DNA from: CAYVUI01 sp964454745
GTDB lineage: Bacteria > Planctomycetota > Phycisphaerae > Sedimentisphaerales > Anaerohalosphaeraceae
Direction: 5' to 3'
NCBI GenBank assembly: GCA_964454745.1
Contig: CAYVUI010000091.1
Location: 1-18,362, forward strand
Length of the DNA stretch: 18,362 nucleotides
Of the stretch, positions 1 through 7,201 are shown piece after piece. The notes under the pieces were generated by a model that saw only the letters and a program-made list of their open reading frames with translations, was not told where the DNA came from and ran no database searches. The position numbers and the translations under genes are program-made. Numbering within the stretch: the stretch's first letter is position 1; every line of letters starts with the position of its first letter.

Positions 1-581
1 CCAAGCTCGGAATTCATTGAAAGACAAACCGAGTTCGCTTGTTTAAGGACTAGCCAGTCTGCTTCGAGACTGCCGTCGGGATTATGAAGCAATGTGCCAT
101 AAATTGGACCTACGTCAACAGCAAGTGGAGAAGCGGAAGCGCAGTCATTGGAGTTTCCGTCCGGTGGATAAACACCAACGGTTTCGACATAAAAACTATA
201 CGCAGCATTCGCTTCATACATTTCGATATACACATCAAAACCGGTTTCGATAAAGAAAGTCCGGACAGAAGTATCATTACTCCAGACAGCGTGATAGATC
301 GTTTCATGCAAATCCCCAAACTCATCGGCCTGGTAGACTTTCATTTTTTTGTAAGCCGTATTGATTTCACCGTGGAATGTTACCCTGTAAAGGGTATGTG
401 CAGTAGGGGTAAATGTAAACCAGTCAACATCCCCCACACCGATGACCCCCTGCTGCATGGTACCGTCCGGCGAAATAGATTCCGCGTATTCAGGAAGATC
501 TCCGTAATCCGGATCTTCCGCCCACCCCATAGAAACAAACAAAACAAGCAACGACAAAAAGACCAAACACTTTTTCATCAT
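1..581 (-). CDS. Secreted PPC-like beta-sandwich protein, partial (C-terminus beyond window)
   Basis: The minus-strand frame is open from an ATG-ATG pair at 581/578 to the window edge, giving 193 codons with no stop, so the gene is cut by the window and not broken. AGGAAG lies just upstream and best fits the second ATG. The product opens with a Sec signal peptide (MMKKCLVFLSLLVLFVSMGWA) and then an acidic mature start (EDPDYGDLPEYA). Two copies of a beta-rich unit follow. One is centred on GDVDWFTFTPTAHTLYRV, the other on SNDCASASPLAV, GTLLHNPDG and DWLVLK. This resembles bacterial pre-peptidase C-terminal (PPC) domains, often found in secreted enzymes and surface proteins. No catalytic domain is visible in this part. 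The gene has its own promoter in the divergent region and is transcribed away from uxaC. Coding status is well supported; the role is unknown. Confidence 0.8.
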   Translation of the reverse strand, partial: MMKKCLVFLSLLVLFVSMGWAEDPDYGDLPEYAESISPDGTMQQGVIGVGDVDWFTFTPTAHTLYRVTFHGEINTAYKKMKVYQADEFGDLHETIYHAVWSNDTSVRTFFIETGFDVYIEMYEANAAYSFYVETVGVYPPDGNSNDCASASPLAVDVGPIYGTLLHNPDGSLEADWLVLKQANSVCLSMNSEL

Positions 582-694
582 TCTCTTCCTTACTCTCATG
601 TTAATAGACTATTTATATCCGGATACAACGTGTTTCCAGACAAATACTGCATTTTTTATATCTTGTTCCTTTAAAACAACCCTAAAGATTGCCC

Positions 695-723
695 ATACTA
701 CCATAGTCTACCTATCATGTCAA
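695..723 (-). promoter_or_regulatory. Sigma70-like promoter for the left-edge secreted protein
   Basis: Read on the minus strand, a consensus -35 TTGACA (718-723) is followed by exactly 17 bases and a -10 TAGTAT (695-700). Transcription would start near 688, leaving a leader of about 105 bases before the ATG at 581. Both hexamers and the spacing fit the housekeeping consensus. No experimental support is available. Confidence 0.65.
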
Positions 724-885
724 GTATTTTGCCGTTTCATCATGGTTTTGGCAATTCGCCATCAGGTTGTATGCTGCGTAATTATTTGTATTATATAGGG
801 TTAGAATAATAGCAAAACGCACAATAAAGAGGGATCTCCTGATTTTTTTAAATTTTATGCCTGCAAAGAGCCTAAAACCAATTAC

Positions 886-914
886 TTGACCCACAGTCTG
901 TTTCATTTTATGAT
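886..914 (+). promoter_or_regulatory. Sigma70-like promoter for the uxaC-resB-ccsA-GT2 run
   Basis: TTGACC (886-891), a 17-base spacer and TATGAT (909-914) form a strong housekeeping-type promoter. The start point would be about 920-922, giving a leader of about 50 bases before the uxaC ATG at 973. A small inverted repeat, TATT-CGC-AATA (919-929), overlaps the start point, where a repressor could act. The next three genes follow with little or no spacing, so this promoter probably serves the whole plus-strand run. Confidence 0.65.
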
Positions 915-972
915 ATGATATTCGCAATAATATGATAAAAATCACCCCAACCCATCTAATTTGAGGTGTAGT

Positions 973-2379
973 ATGAAAGAGTTCATGGATGAAAATTTCC
1001 TGCTGGACAGCCCCATGGCTTGCCAGCTGTACCACGAATACGCGGCAAATATGCCCGTTTACGACTACCACTGCCATCTTCCGGCCCAGCAGATCGCCGA
1101 GGATAAGCAGTTTTCCAGCCTGACTGAGGCGTGGTTGGCCGGGGACCATTACAAATGGCGGGCGATGCGAACCCACGGAGTGGACGAGCGATACTGCACG
1201 GGAGATGCTTCGGAACGGGAAAAATTCGAGGCATGGGCAAAAACCGTGCCCTTTACCCTACGAAACCCACTGTATCACTGGACACATCTTGAGCTAAAGC
1301 GATATTTCGGGATCAATGGACTCCTCGACGAATCAAGTTGGCAGAGAATATACAAAGAATGCAATGACATGCTGGCTTCTCCTGATTTCCGGTGCCGGGG
1401 CTTGCTGCGAAAAATGAATGTCAAGCTGGTCTGTACGACCGAGGATCCCCTGGACGATCTGAAATTTCACCAGCAGATTGGGGATGACGGCTTTGAGATT
1501 AAGGTACATACCGCGTTTCGCCCGGACAAAGCCATGATGACTGAAGATATGGATGGGCTGATTGCCTGGATTGGCGCCCTGCGGGAAAAAACAGGGATGG
1601 ATATCGGCAATTTCGGACAATACATTGAAGCAATACGCAATCGCCACGATTTTTTCCATTCCGTAGGCTGCCGCCTGAGTGACCACGGACTGGAGACCAT
1701 GTACGCCGAGAATTATACCCCCGGTGACATCGATGCGATTTTTGATAAAATACTCAAAAAGCAGGTTCTGACGGAGTACGAACACCTTCAGTTTAAGTCT
1801 GCAATGCTGTATGAATTCGCCCTGATGGACCACGAAAAAGGCTGGGTCCAGCAGTTTCACCTTGGTGCCCTGCGGAATAACAACTCTCGCCTTTTGCAGC
1901 GCCTCGGCCCGGATACCGGTTTTGATTCCATTGGTGATTTTGAGGTTGCACGCCCGCTGTCAAGGTTTCTCGACCGGATGGACGCGAATGACCAACTGGC
2001 AAAAACGATCCTGTACAACCTCAATCCGCGTGATAATGAGCTCATCGCTACGATGATCGGCAACTTCCAGGATGGCTCTGTGCCCGGCAAGATACAGTTC
2101 GGCTCGGGCTGGTGGTTCCTTGACCAGAAAGACGGGATGCAGCGCCAGATGAACGCGCTCTCGGCCCTTGGGCTTTTGGCGCATTTTGTCGGCATGCTCA
2201 CGGATTCGAGAAGCTTTTTGTCGTATCCGAGGCATGAGTACTTCCGCCGGATTTTGTGCAGCCTGATAGGCGGTGATGTCGAGAATGGCCTGATTCCAAA
2301 GGATATGGACCTGCTGGGCAGGATGGTTCAGGATGTATGCTACAATAATGCGAAGAATTATTTCCCGATGGAGCTTTAG
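973..2379 (+). CDS. uxaC: Glucuronate (uronate) isomerase UxaC
   Basis: UxaC converts D-glucuronate to D-fructuronate and D-galacturonate to D-tagaturonate, the first cytoplasmic step of uronate breakdown. The 468-residue product matches the usual family length of about 470. It shows the amidohydrolase-fold metal site near the N-terminus (DYHCHL, His33 and His35) and the family blocks GDHYKWR, TLRNPLYHWTHLELKRYFGI, TEDPLDDLKFH, FHLGALRNNNSR and FGSGWWF. The ATG at 973 is preferred because GAGG (963-966) lies six bases upstream; a frame extension to TTG at 961 would swallow that site. A well-spaced promoter lies at 886-914. It is the first gene of a tight plus-strand run. Its neighbours are not the usual uronate partners (UxaB, UxaA, UxuA, transporters), so the rest of the pathway must be elsewhere. 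Confidence 0.96.
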   Translation: MKEFMDENFLLDSPMACQLYHEYAANMPVYDYHCHLPAQQIAEDKQFSSLTEAWLAGDHYKWRAMRTHGVDERYCTGDASEREKFEAWAKTVPFTLRNPLYHWTHLELKRYFGINGLLDESSWQRIYKECNDMLASPDFRCRGLLRKMNVKLVCTTEDPLDDLKFHQQIGDDGFEIKVHTAFRPDKAMMTEDMDGLIAWIGALREKTGMDIGNFGQYIEAIRNRHDFFHSVGCRLSDHGLETMYAENYTPGDIDAIFDKILKKQVLTEYEHLQFKSAMLYEFALMDHEKGWVQQFHLGALRNNNSRLLQRLGPDTGFDSIGDFEVARPLSRFLDRMDANDQLAKTILYNLNPRDNELIATMIGNFQDGSVPGKIQFGSGWWFLDQKDGMQRQMNALSALGLLAHFVGMLTDSRSFLSYPRHEYFRRILCSLIGGDVENGLIPKDMDLLGRMVQDVCYNNAKNYFPMEL

Positions 2380-2408
2380 ACTCGGGCAGTTACAAGGATG
2401 GGAAATCT

Positions 2409-3155
2409 GTGCAGATACGAATGATTCGTCAGGGATTGCTTTGGGGCGGACTGGTCGGGATATTTGTGTTGATCCTGCTTTCGATCTATGGTGCGTTTCT
2501 TGGGGCCCAGCGTGCCCGCGATTTCTTTAATTCCGAGCCGATTGTCTGGGCATTTGCACTGCTGGGTTTTCTGTTTCTAGTCGGCCTGTTTTTCATCCTG
2601 ATTCGCCGCAAAGATGTATCTCTTGCCCTGCTGCATCTGGGGCCATTGTTCATCCTTGCCGGCGGGTGGCTTGGCAGCCCGTCGGGCCTTGCCCTGATCG
2701 AAAAATTCACCGGTACGCCCCGCATCGACAAAGGTACCGTCCTGCTTCGCGAGGGAGAAACAGCCTCAAGTGTATTCGATCAGATCGAGGGCCAAAACGA
2801 GCCGCTGGGTTTTTCCATCCTTCTTGAGGAAGTAGATGTGGAATACTACCCGAATTCCAGGGCTCCCAGGGAGTATACCAGTACGCTCTCGATATTGGAC
2901 GTCGTTGAATCACAGACAGTGCACAAACAGGATACAATTGAAGTCAACCATCCCCTGTACTACGGCGGCTACCACATTTACCAATACGGCTACGGCAAAG
3001 ATCCCTATGAATACAGTGTTCTGCTGATTACTGCAGATTCCGGGGTTGGGCTGGTTTATACTGGATACCTGTTCATTTGTGCCGGCGTTCTGTGGCGGTG
3101 TTGGCTGGTTCGGATGCTGGACTCAATGCCCCGTGGAGGTGAAAATGGAAATTAA
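2409..3155 (+). CDS. resB: Short ResB-like cytochrome c biogenesis protein
   Basis: ResB (Ccs1) works with CcsA in System II cytochrome c maturation, holding reduced apocytochrome and haem outside the cytoplasmic membrane. The 248-residue product has three N-terminal membrane segments (about 11-32, 45-65 and 72-89), a soluble extracytoplasmic domain, and one C-terminal segment (about 208-228), which is the ResB layout. Family features include His76 in LLHLGPLF and the block VNHPLYYGGYHIYQYGYG just before the last segment. It is much shorter than typical ResB/Ccs1 proteins (400 or more residues), as seen in ResB-like proteins of several non-model phyla. The GTG start at 2409 has AAGGA/GGGA upstream; ATG at 2421 is an alternative with a poorer site. 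It overlaps ccsA by 11 bases, suggesting coupled translation. Confidence 0.85.
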   Translation: MQIRMIRQGLLWGGLVGIFVLILLSIYGAFLGAQRARDFFNSEPIVWAFALLGFLFLVGLFFILIRRKDVSLALLHLGPLFILAGGWLGSPSGLALIEKFTGTPRIDKGTVLLREGETASSVFDQIEGQNEPLGFSILLEEVDVEYYPNSRAPREYTSTLSILDVVESQTVHKQDTIEVNHPLYYGGYHIYQYGYGKDPYEYSVLLITADSGVGLVYTGYLFICAGVLWRCWLVRMLDSMPRGGENGN

Positions 3156-3936
3156 AGTTTCGATCCTCGGCGGGCTGATCTACGGCGCAATCGGCTTTTA
3201 CCTGCTGGGCTTTTTCAACTTTCTATTCCATAAGCTCCGCGAAGGCCGGGCGTTTATACTGCTGGGTTTTTTGTGCATTACCGCCGGTGTTGTCCTGCGG
3301 GGGATCACCGTCGGGCATTTACCGATGCGAAATGTCTTTGAGCTTTTCCTGTGCCTGGGTATGCTGATCTATCCGATTTCGATTCTTAGCCGCTGCGGGC
3401 TGGATATTCACCGTGAATGGGCCGATGCACTGATCGGCGTTATCGTGCTGTTCCCTGCGGGATTTGTTTTTAAGGAAACGCCGGGCCACCTGCCCCCGGC
3501 ACTGCAAAGCTGGATGTTCGGCCCCCACGTAGCGACGTACATGCTCTCGTATGCCTTTATGGCCAAATCCTGCATCGAGGCTATTGTTTCCGCCGCGTAC
3601 TGCGGCATTGACCTGGAAAAAGCGAAAAGAATCGAACGCGGCGCCCAGCGGCTGGCCAACGCGGGCTTTCCGCTTTTGACGATGGGCCTGATTCTCGGCA
3701 GTATCTGGGCGAAGATCGCCTGGGGCGAATACTGGGGCTGGGACCCGAAGGAAATGTGGGCCCTGGCAAGCTGGCTTGTGTATGGCGGGTACTTCCATTT
3801 CCGGTTCATGTTTGGCCAGCGGTACACCCTGTTTAACAATGCGTGGCTGATCTCGGGGATGGCCGTAATCGTACTGACGCTGTTGTGGGTCAATTTCTCA
3901 TCGCTTTTCCCCGGCCTGCACAGCTACGCTTTATAG
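3145..3936 (+). CDS. ccsA: Cytochrome c biogenesis protein CcsA (System II haem exporter/ligase)
   Basis: CcsA moves haem across the membrane and, with ResB, attaches it to CxxCH motifs of apocytochromes. The 263-residue, all-helical membrane protein carries the diagnostic tryptophan-rich WWD motif at 193-205 (WGEYWGWDPKEMW). Conserved histidines fit the two axial positions: His128 in PHVATYMLSYAF and His259 in the C-terminal GLHSYAL. The ATG at 3145 is chosen because GGAGGT (3135-3140) sits at ideal distance. The gene starts inside the end of resB, as expected for partners made in equal amounts. The likely client is the seven-haem cytochrome encoded at 10233-12137 on the other strand. Family identity is very secure. 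Confidence 0.95.
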   Translation: MEIKVSILGGLIYGAIGFYLLGFFNFLFHKLREGRAFILLGFLCITAGVVLRGITVGHLPMRNVFELFLCLGMLIYPISILSRCGLDIHREWADALIGVIVLFPAGFVFKETPGHLPPALQSWMFGPHVATYMLSYAFMAKSCIEAIVSAAYCGIDLEKAKRIERGAQRLANAGFPLLTMGLILGSIWAKIAWGEYWGWDPKEMWALASWLVYGGYFHFRFMFGQRYTLFNNAWLISGMAVIVLTLLWVNFSSLFPGLHSYAL

Positions 3937-3947
3937 GAGCCCTTGCA

Positions 3948-4679
3948 GTGGAGCTTTCGATTGTCATCCCGGTGTATAACGAAACGGCCAAGGTCGCAGA
4001 GGACATCCTCACGGCGGGAGCATTTCTGACCGAACATGGCATTGAAGGCGAAGTCGTCATTGCCGACGACGGCAGTACCGATGAGACGGTTACCGTGGCC
4101 CAGAAAACGCAATCAGAGAATCCGCAACACCCCGTGACCGTGCTTCGCCTGGCCCACCGCGGCAAAGGGCATGCCGTGCGGGAGGGAATCTTAGCTTCCC
4201 AGGGCCAATATGTCCTGTTCGCGGACAGCGGCGGATGTATTCCGTTTAAGGATGCTCTCGCAGGGTTGGAAATGATCCGCCAAGGCAGGTGTCAAATCGC
4301 CCACGGTTCCCGGCGGCTTGCAGAGAGCAAAATTGTACGATCCTGGAGCCCCTGGCGGCGGCTCTGGTCGGATGCGTTTCAGTGGTTTATCCGCAGCCTG
4401 TGCGGCGTGGGCAGAGAGCTGACCGATACCCAGTGCGGATTTAAAGTCTACGAGGGACAAGCCGGTCGAAAATTGTACCGGCAGTGTCAAACCGATGGCT
4501 TTATGTTCGATATCGAGGTCATTTTAAGAGCCAAGCGGCTGAAACTGCCAATTCTCGAATTTCCCGTGCAATGGAAGTGGGATACGGACAGTCGCCTGCA
4601 CCCGGTCCGCAAAAGCATCCAAATGGTCCACGAACTGGTAAAAATTCGCCGAATGCTCCGCACTGAAAAAAAACGGTAA
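3948..4679 (+). CDS. GT2 glycosyltransferase, dolichyl/polyprenyl-phosphate sugar synthase type
   Basis: The 243-residue product is a GT-A fold family 2 transferase. Visible elements are IPVYNE (7-12), the nucleotide-sugar site ADDGSTDET (about 39-47), GKGHAVREG (72-80), a metal-site region FADSGG (Asp93) where many relatives have a DAD triplet, and the C-terminal blocks DTQCGFKVYE and FMFDIEVILRAKRLKLPI characteristic of dolichyl-phosphate beta-glucosyltransferase relatives. There is no C-terminal membrane segment, so it is probably cytosolic or peripheral, loading a sugar from a nucleotide donor onto a polyprenyl phosphate. The GTG start at 3948 lies 8 bases after GGAG that overlaps the ccsA stop; longer in-frame starts lie inside ccsA. 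Last gene of the plus run; its stop is 3 bases from that of the convergent apbE. Donor sugar unknown. Confidence 0.85.
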   Translation: MELSIVIPVYNETAKVAEDILTAGAFLTEHGIEGEVVIADDGSTDETVTVAQKTQSENPQHPVTVLRLAHRGKGHAVREGILASQGQYVLFADSGGCIPFKDALAGLEMIRQGRCQIAHGSRRLAESKIVRSWSPWRRLWSDAFQWFIRSLCGVGRELTDTQCGFKVYEGQAGRKLYRQCQTDGFMFDIEVILRAKRLKLPILEFPVQWKWDTDSRLHPVRKSIQMVHELVKIRRMLRTEKKR

Positions 4680-4682
4680 TCA

Positions 4683-5594
4683 TCACGGCATCTGCCCGAA
4701 TGTCTCTTTGCCAAGCTCACCCGTCTTTGGATCGTATGTCGTTTTCAGGGCCGCAATTTCCCTTTGCGATTCGCACAGTTTGCGAATTTGCCTGGCTTCC
4801 ATCATCATACACCCGGTTGACAGGGCATCGGCCATGGCTGCGTTTGGGGCATTGGCCCACACCGCAATGTGCTGCTGTGCCGGCTTTGAAGTCCCGGGAT
4901 CGATAATATGCGGCCCCTTGAAGAGCCCGGATGCACCAATCGCAGAATCGTGAAGTTTACAGCGATGCACAATCTCACCATCCCTTTCCGGCAAAATAAA
5001 ATTCAGATGCCAGGTCAATAGCTCTTGTTCCTTGGAGAAAGCAAGGATTGAGCTTTGCCCCCCTTGCACCAGGCCGCTATCAATGCCCCATTCCCGCAGC
5101 GATTCGACCATTTTACCCAGAGCAAAGCCTTTGCCGATCCCGCCCAGGTCGAGTGAGACCGGCTGATGGACTACACCCAGGGTCATTGCTTCCGGATCGA
5201 GATGGAGGTTCTCATTGAGCGATTTTCTGTTGGGCTTGCCGGAAGATTGATAATCGATATCAAATTTCCCGCCGGTAATCCTGTACGCTTCAAGGGCAAT
5301 CGCTATGCACTGAAACGTTGCCTCCTCGACCAGCATGCACTGCCCAGCCTCCAAACGGTTGATCTGGTTTACCTCGCTGTTATCGATGAATCGCGAAAGG
5401 TTTTGCTCAAGTGCATCGAGCACGTCAAACGTCTCACATGCCGCCTGGTGGGCATACTGCCTGTCCGGATGAATCAGGGACATCCCGAATATACACGCCA
5501 TCGCCTCGTGGGTAAAGCTGTGCAGGTCTAAACGATCGGGCAGAACACGCTGTAACCGTGAAGGTCCGCCTGGTTCTTTTTGCGGGCCGGTCAC
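4683..5594 (-). CDS. apbE: ApbE-type FAD:protein FMN transferase, without signal peptide
   Basis: ApbE enzymes split FAD and attach FMN covalently to a Thr or Ser of target flavoproteins such as NqrC and RnfG. The 303-residue product shows the family order: LSRFIDNSEVNQIN near the N-terminus, DLGGIGKGFALG, VQGGQSSIL, GASGLFKGPHIIDPGT, and the Mg-binding AMADALSTGCMMM. The GTG start at 5594 follows GAGGAG by eight bases and overlaps the stop of the upstream gene as GTGA (5591-5594), so translation is probably coupled. Most ApbE proteins are exported lipoproteins, but this one begins with a hydrophilic stretch and has no lipobox or signal peptide, which suggests cytoplasmic action or wrong-side retention. 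No NqrC/RnfG-type FMN-binding domain protein is in the window, so the acceptor is unknown. Confidence 0.92.
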   Translation of the reverse strand: MTGPQKEPGGPSRLQRVLPDRLDLHSFTHEAMACIFGMSLIHPDRQYAHQAACETFDVLDALEQNLSRFIDNSEVNQINRLEAGQCMLVEEATFQCIAIALEAYRITGGKFDIDYQSSGKPNRKSLNENLHLDPEAMTLGVVHQPVSLDLGGIGKGFALGKMVESLREWGIDSGLVQGGQSSILAFSKEQELLTWHLNFILPERDGEIVHRCKLHDSAIGASGLFKGPHIIDPGTSKPAQQHIAVWANAPNAAMADALSTGCMMMEARQIRKLCESQREIAALKTTYDPKTGELGKETFGQMP

Positions 5595-7201
5595 GGTGCG
5601 GTCTCCTCTATTGCGGGGAGCAGTTCAATATCTACAGGAGCCTCATATACCTTGCGATACAGTTCGTCAGTAACCAGGATTGACATCGGCTTGCCGGGCC
5701 GGAACATGAAGTCTTTTTCGCCCAGCAGGCGGTACAGGCTCGACTGCCCCGGCTCAAAAGCAGCATACGCTGCTGAAATGATCTCACCGTGCAGGTCCGG
5801 CGTCGTCACGATTAACGGGGCTGGCGTAAATCCCGTTTCAACTTCGCTAAACCAGCCGACATGATCCAAATCCCGAAAATACCACGGCAGCGGCCAGTAA
5901 TCACTATCCCCCGCAATCACCTGGACAGGCACCCCAATTCCTTCCGGGTGCATTTTGATCTCATGGATCGTATCGCTAAGGGTAAAGACGTCCGTCGTCG
6001 GATGCGAATAGACATACGGATTCTGCGTTGAGGAGTGAAGAACAAAATTGACCACCAAACACTGTATCAAAAGCTGCAGGGCAGCCAGTGACATTGCAAC
6101 CATCCAGATCATGCGAAACACCGGGCGATCAAACCGCTGAAGATATTCAAACAGGTAACCGATCCCCACGCCCGCCAGGACAATCAAACCTGAAAAGACC
6201 GTCAGAAAACTCCACGGCGTTTTGTATGGAATCAGCGAGTACACCATCAGCATGGACGCAACAAAAATGATCTGAAAAAGAACAACCGGATTCCACTCCT
6301 TCTTAATACGAAACCCAAGCAGCGGCACCAGCAGTGCCAGCACAAAGATCACTCCTTCCGAAAAGCGCGGCCCGCCGGGAATCTGAAACCAGCCGAAAAT
6401 CCGGAAATAATAATACCACGGATGCAGATGCACGCTCTCCGATGCCCGCGTAAAATATGTCGAATAGGTCCGGAAGGAATCAAGAAAACCGTCCGGATAT
6501 TTTAAAAATGAGCTGAAAAACAGGAAGGATACTGCCACTGTAGTAAGGACCAATACCCCAAAATTCAGCTCCATCCGGTCAGTAAGATATCTCTTATATG
6601 TTTTCTTTGTGATAAAAAGAATAGTCAAAAGTGAAAATGCCATACAGGCGAATGTGATAACGCACGTTTCCTTGGAGGCATGCATGAGCCCCGCGGCAAA
6701 GCCCGCCAGAAAAGCCCAGCGAACCTTCCCGGTTGAGAGCATCCGAAACCCCGCGAAGATCATCAGGCCCGTCGAAGAGACCAGCAGCATCTCCTGGATG
6801 TAATACCGGGAATAAAACACCATCGCAGGCGAGACCGCAAAGAGGAAACTGATCCACAGGGCCGTAAATGTCCCCAGCGTTTTACGGGCAAAAAACGGCA
6901 GCACTACCAGGAGCATCGAAAACACCGCCGGCACAATCCGAAGCTGGGTCTCGGTAACATCCTCAATTCGTTCGGACCCGCACAGCTTTGCCGGGATCAG
7001 CGAAAAGAAATTCAATGTCGGGCCGTGATATTCATACGGATCGTAGCGGTAGTCGCCCCGTTCAAGTAAATCGCCAAACTTGACCGCATGCACCGCTTCG
7101 TCACAGTGCATGGGCCGGATTTCGAGTGCCCCCAGCCGAAGAATCCCGGCAAGTGTAACAATTCCAAGAAACGCAAGCAGGGTTCCAGTCGGCTTATTCA
7201 A
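5591..7201 (-). CDS. TIGR03663-type (Agl23-like) GT-C membrane glycosyltransferase
   Basis: This 536-residue polytopic membrane protein matches the family annotated as TIGR03663, or flippase activity-associated protein Agl23, related to the GT39/GT83 (ArnT-like) GT-C group that uses lipid-linked sugar donors on the outer face of the membrane. The first loop carries the acidic catalytic pair in MHCDEAVH (Asp34-Glu35), followed by the family signature KFGDLLERGDYRYDPYEYHG. Many hydrophobic helices come next, then a soluble C-terminal domain. Start choice is uncertain. TTG at 7201 follows GGAGG (7217-7221) by 15 bases and gives an 8-base overlap with the lipoprotein stop; an upstream TTG at 7228 has no ribosome site. 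Its acceptor (protein, lipid or glycan) is unknown. It ends in a GTGA overlap with apbE. Confidence 0.85.
   Translation of the reverse strand: MNKPTGTLLAFLGIVTLAGILRLGALEIRPMHCDEAVHAVKFGDLLERGDYRYDPYEYHGPTLNFFSLIPAKLCGSERIEDVTETQLRIVPAVFSMLLVVLPFFARKTLGTFTALWISFLFAVSPAMVFYSRYYIQEMLLVSSTGLMIFAGFRMLSTGKVRWAFLAGFAAGLMHASKETCVITFACMAFSLLTILFITKKTYKRYLTDRMELNFGVLVLTTVAVSFLFFSSFLKYPDGFLDSFRTYSTYFTRASESVHLHPWYYYFRIFGWFQIPGGPRFSEGVIFVLALLVPLLGFRIKKEWNPVVLFQIIFVASMLMVYSLIPYKTPWSFLTVFSGLIVLAGVGIGYLFEYLQRFDRPVFRMIWMVAMSLAALQLLIQCLVVNFVLHSSTQNPYVYSHPTTDVFTLSDTIHEIKMHPEGIGVPVQVIAGDSDYWPLPWYFRDLDHVGWFSEVETGFTPAPLIVTTPDLHGEIISAAYAAFEPGQSSLYRLLGEKDFMFRPGKPMSILVTDELYRKVYEAPVDIELLPAIEETAP

Larger units (their letters stand above)
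582..972. other. Divergent intergenic control region
   Basis: This AT-rich stretch of about 390 bases separates the left-edge secreted-protein gene (minus) from uxaC (plus). I find no convincing gene; the short frames here lack a ribosome site and similarity to anything I know. It holds two well-formed promoters, listed separately. A weaker plus-strand promoter candidate is TTGTAT (767-772), 16 bases, TATTAT (789-794). Short inverted repeats occur at 749-761 (TGGC, 5 bases, GCCA) and 919-929 (TATT, CGC, AATA); the second sits over the predicted uxaC transcription start and could be part of an operator. These repeats are short enough to be chance. Confidence 0.6.

Noticed and set aside
84..674. 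Plus-strand open frame of 196 codons
   Set aside because: It lies antisense to the signal-peptide-bearing minus gene at 1-581, has a basic, low-plausibility composition and no ribosome site.
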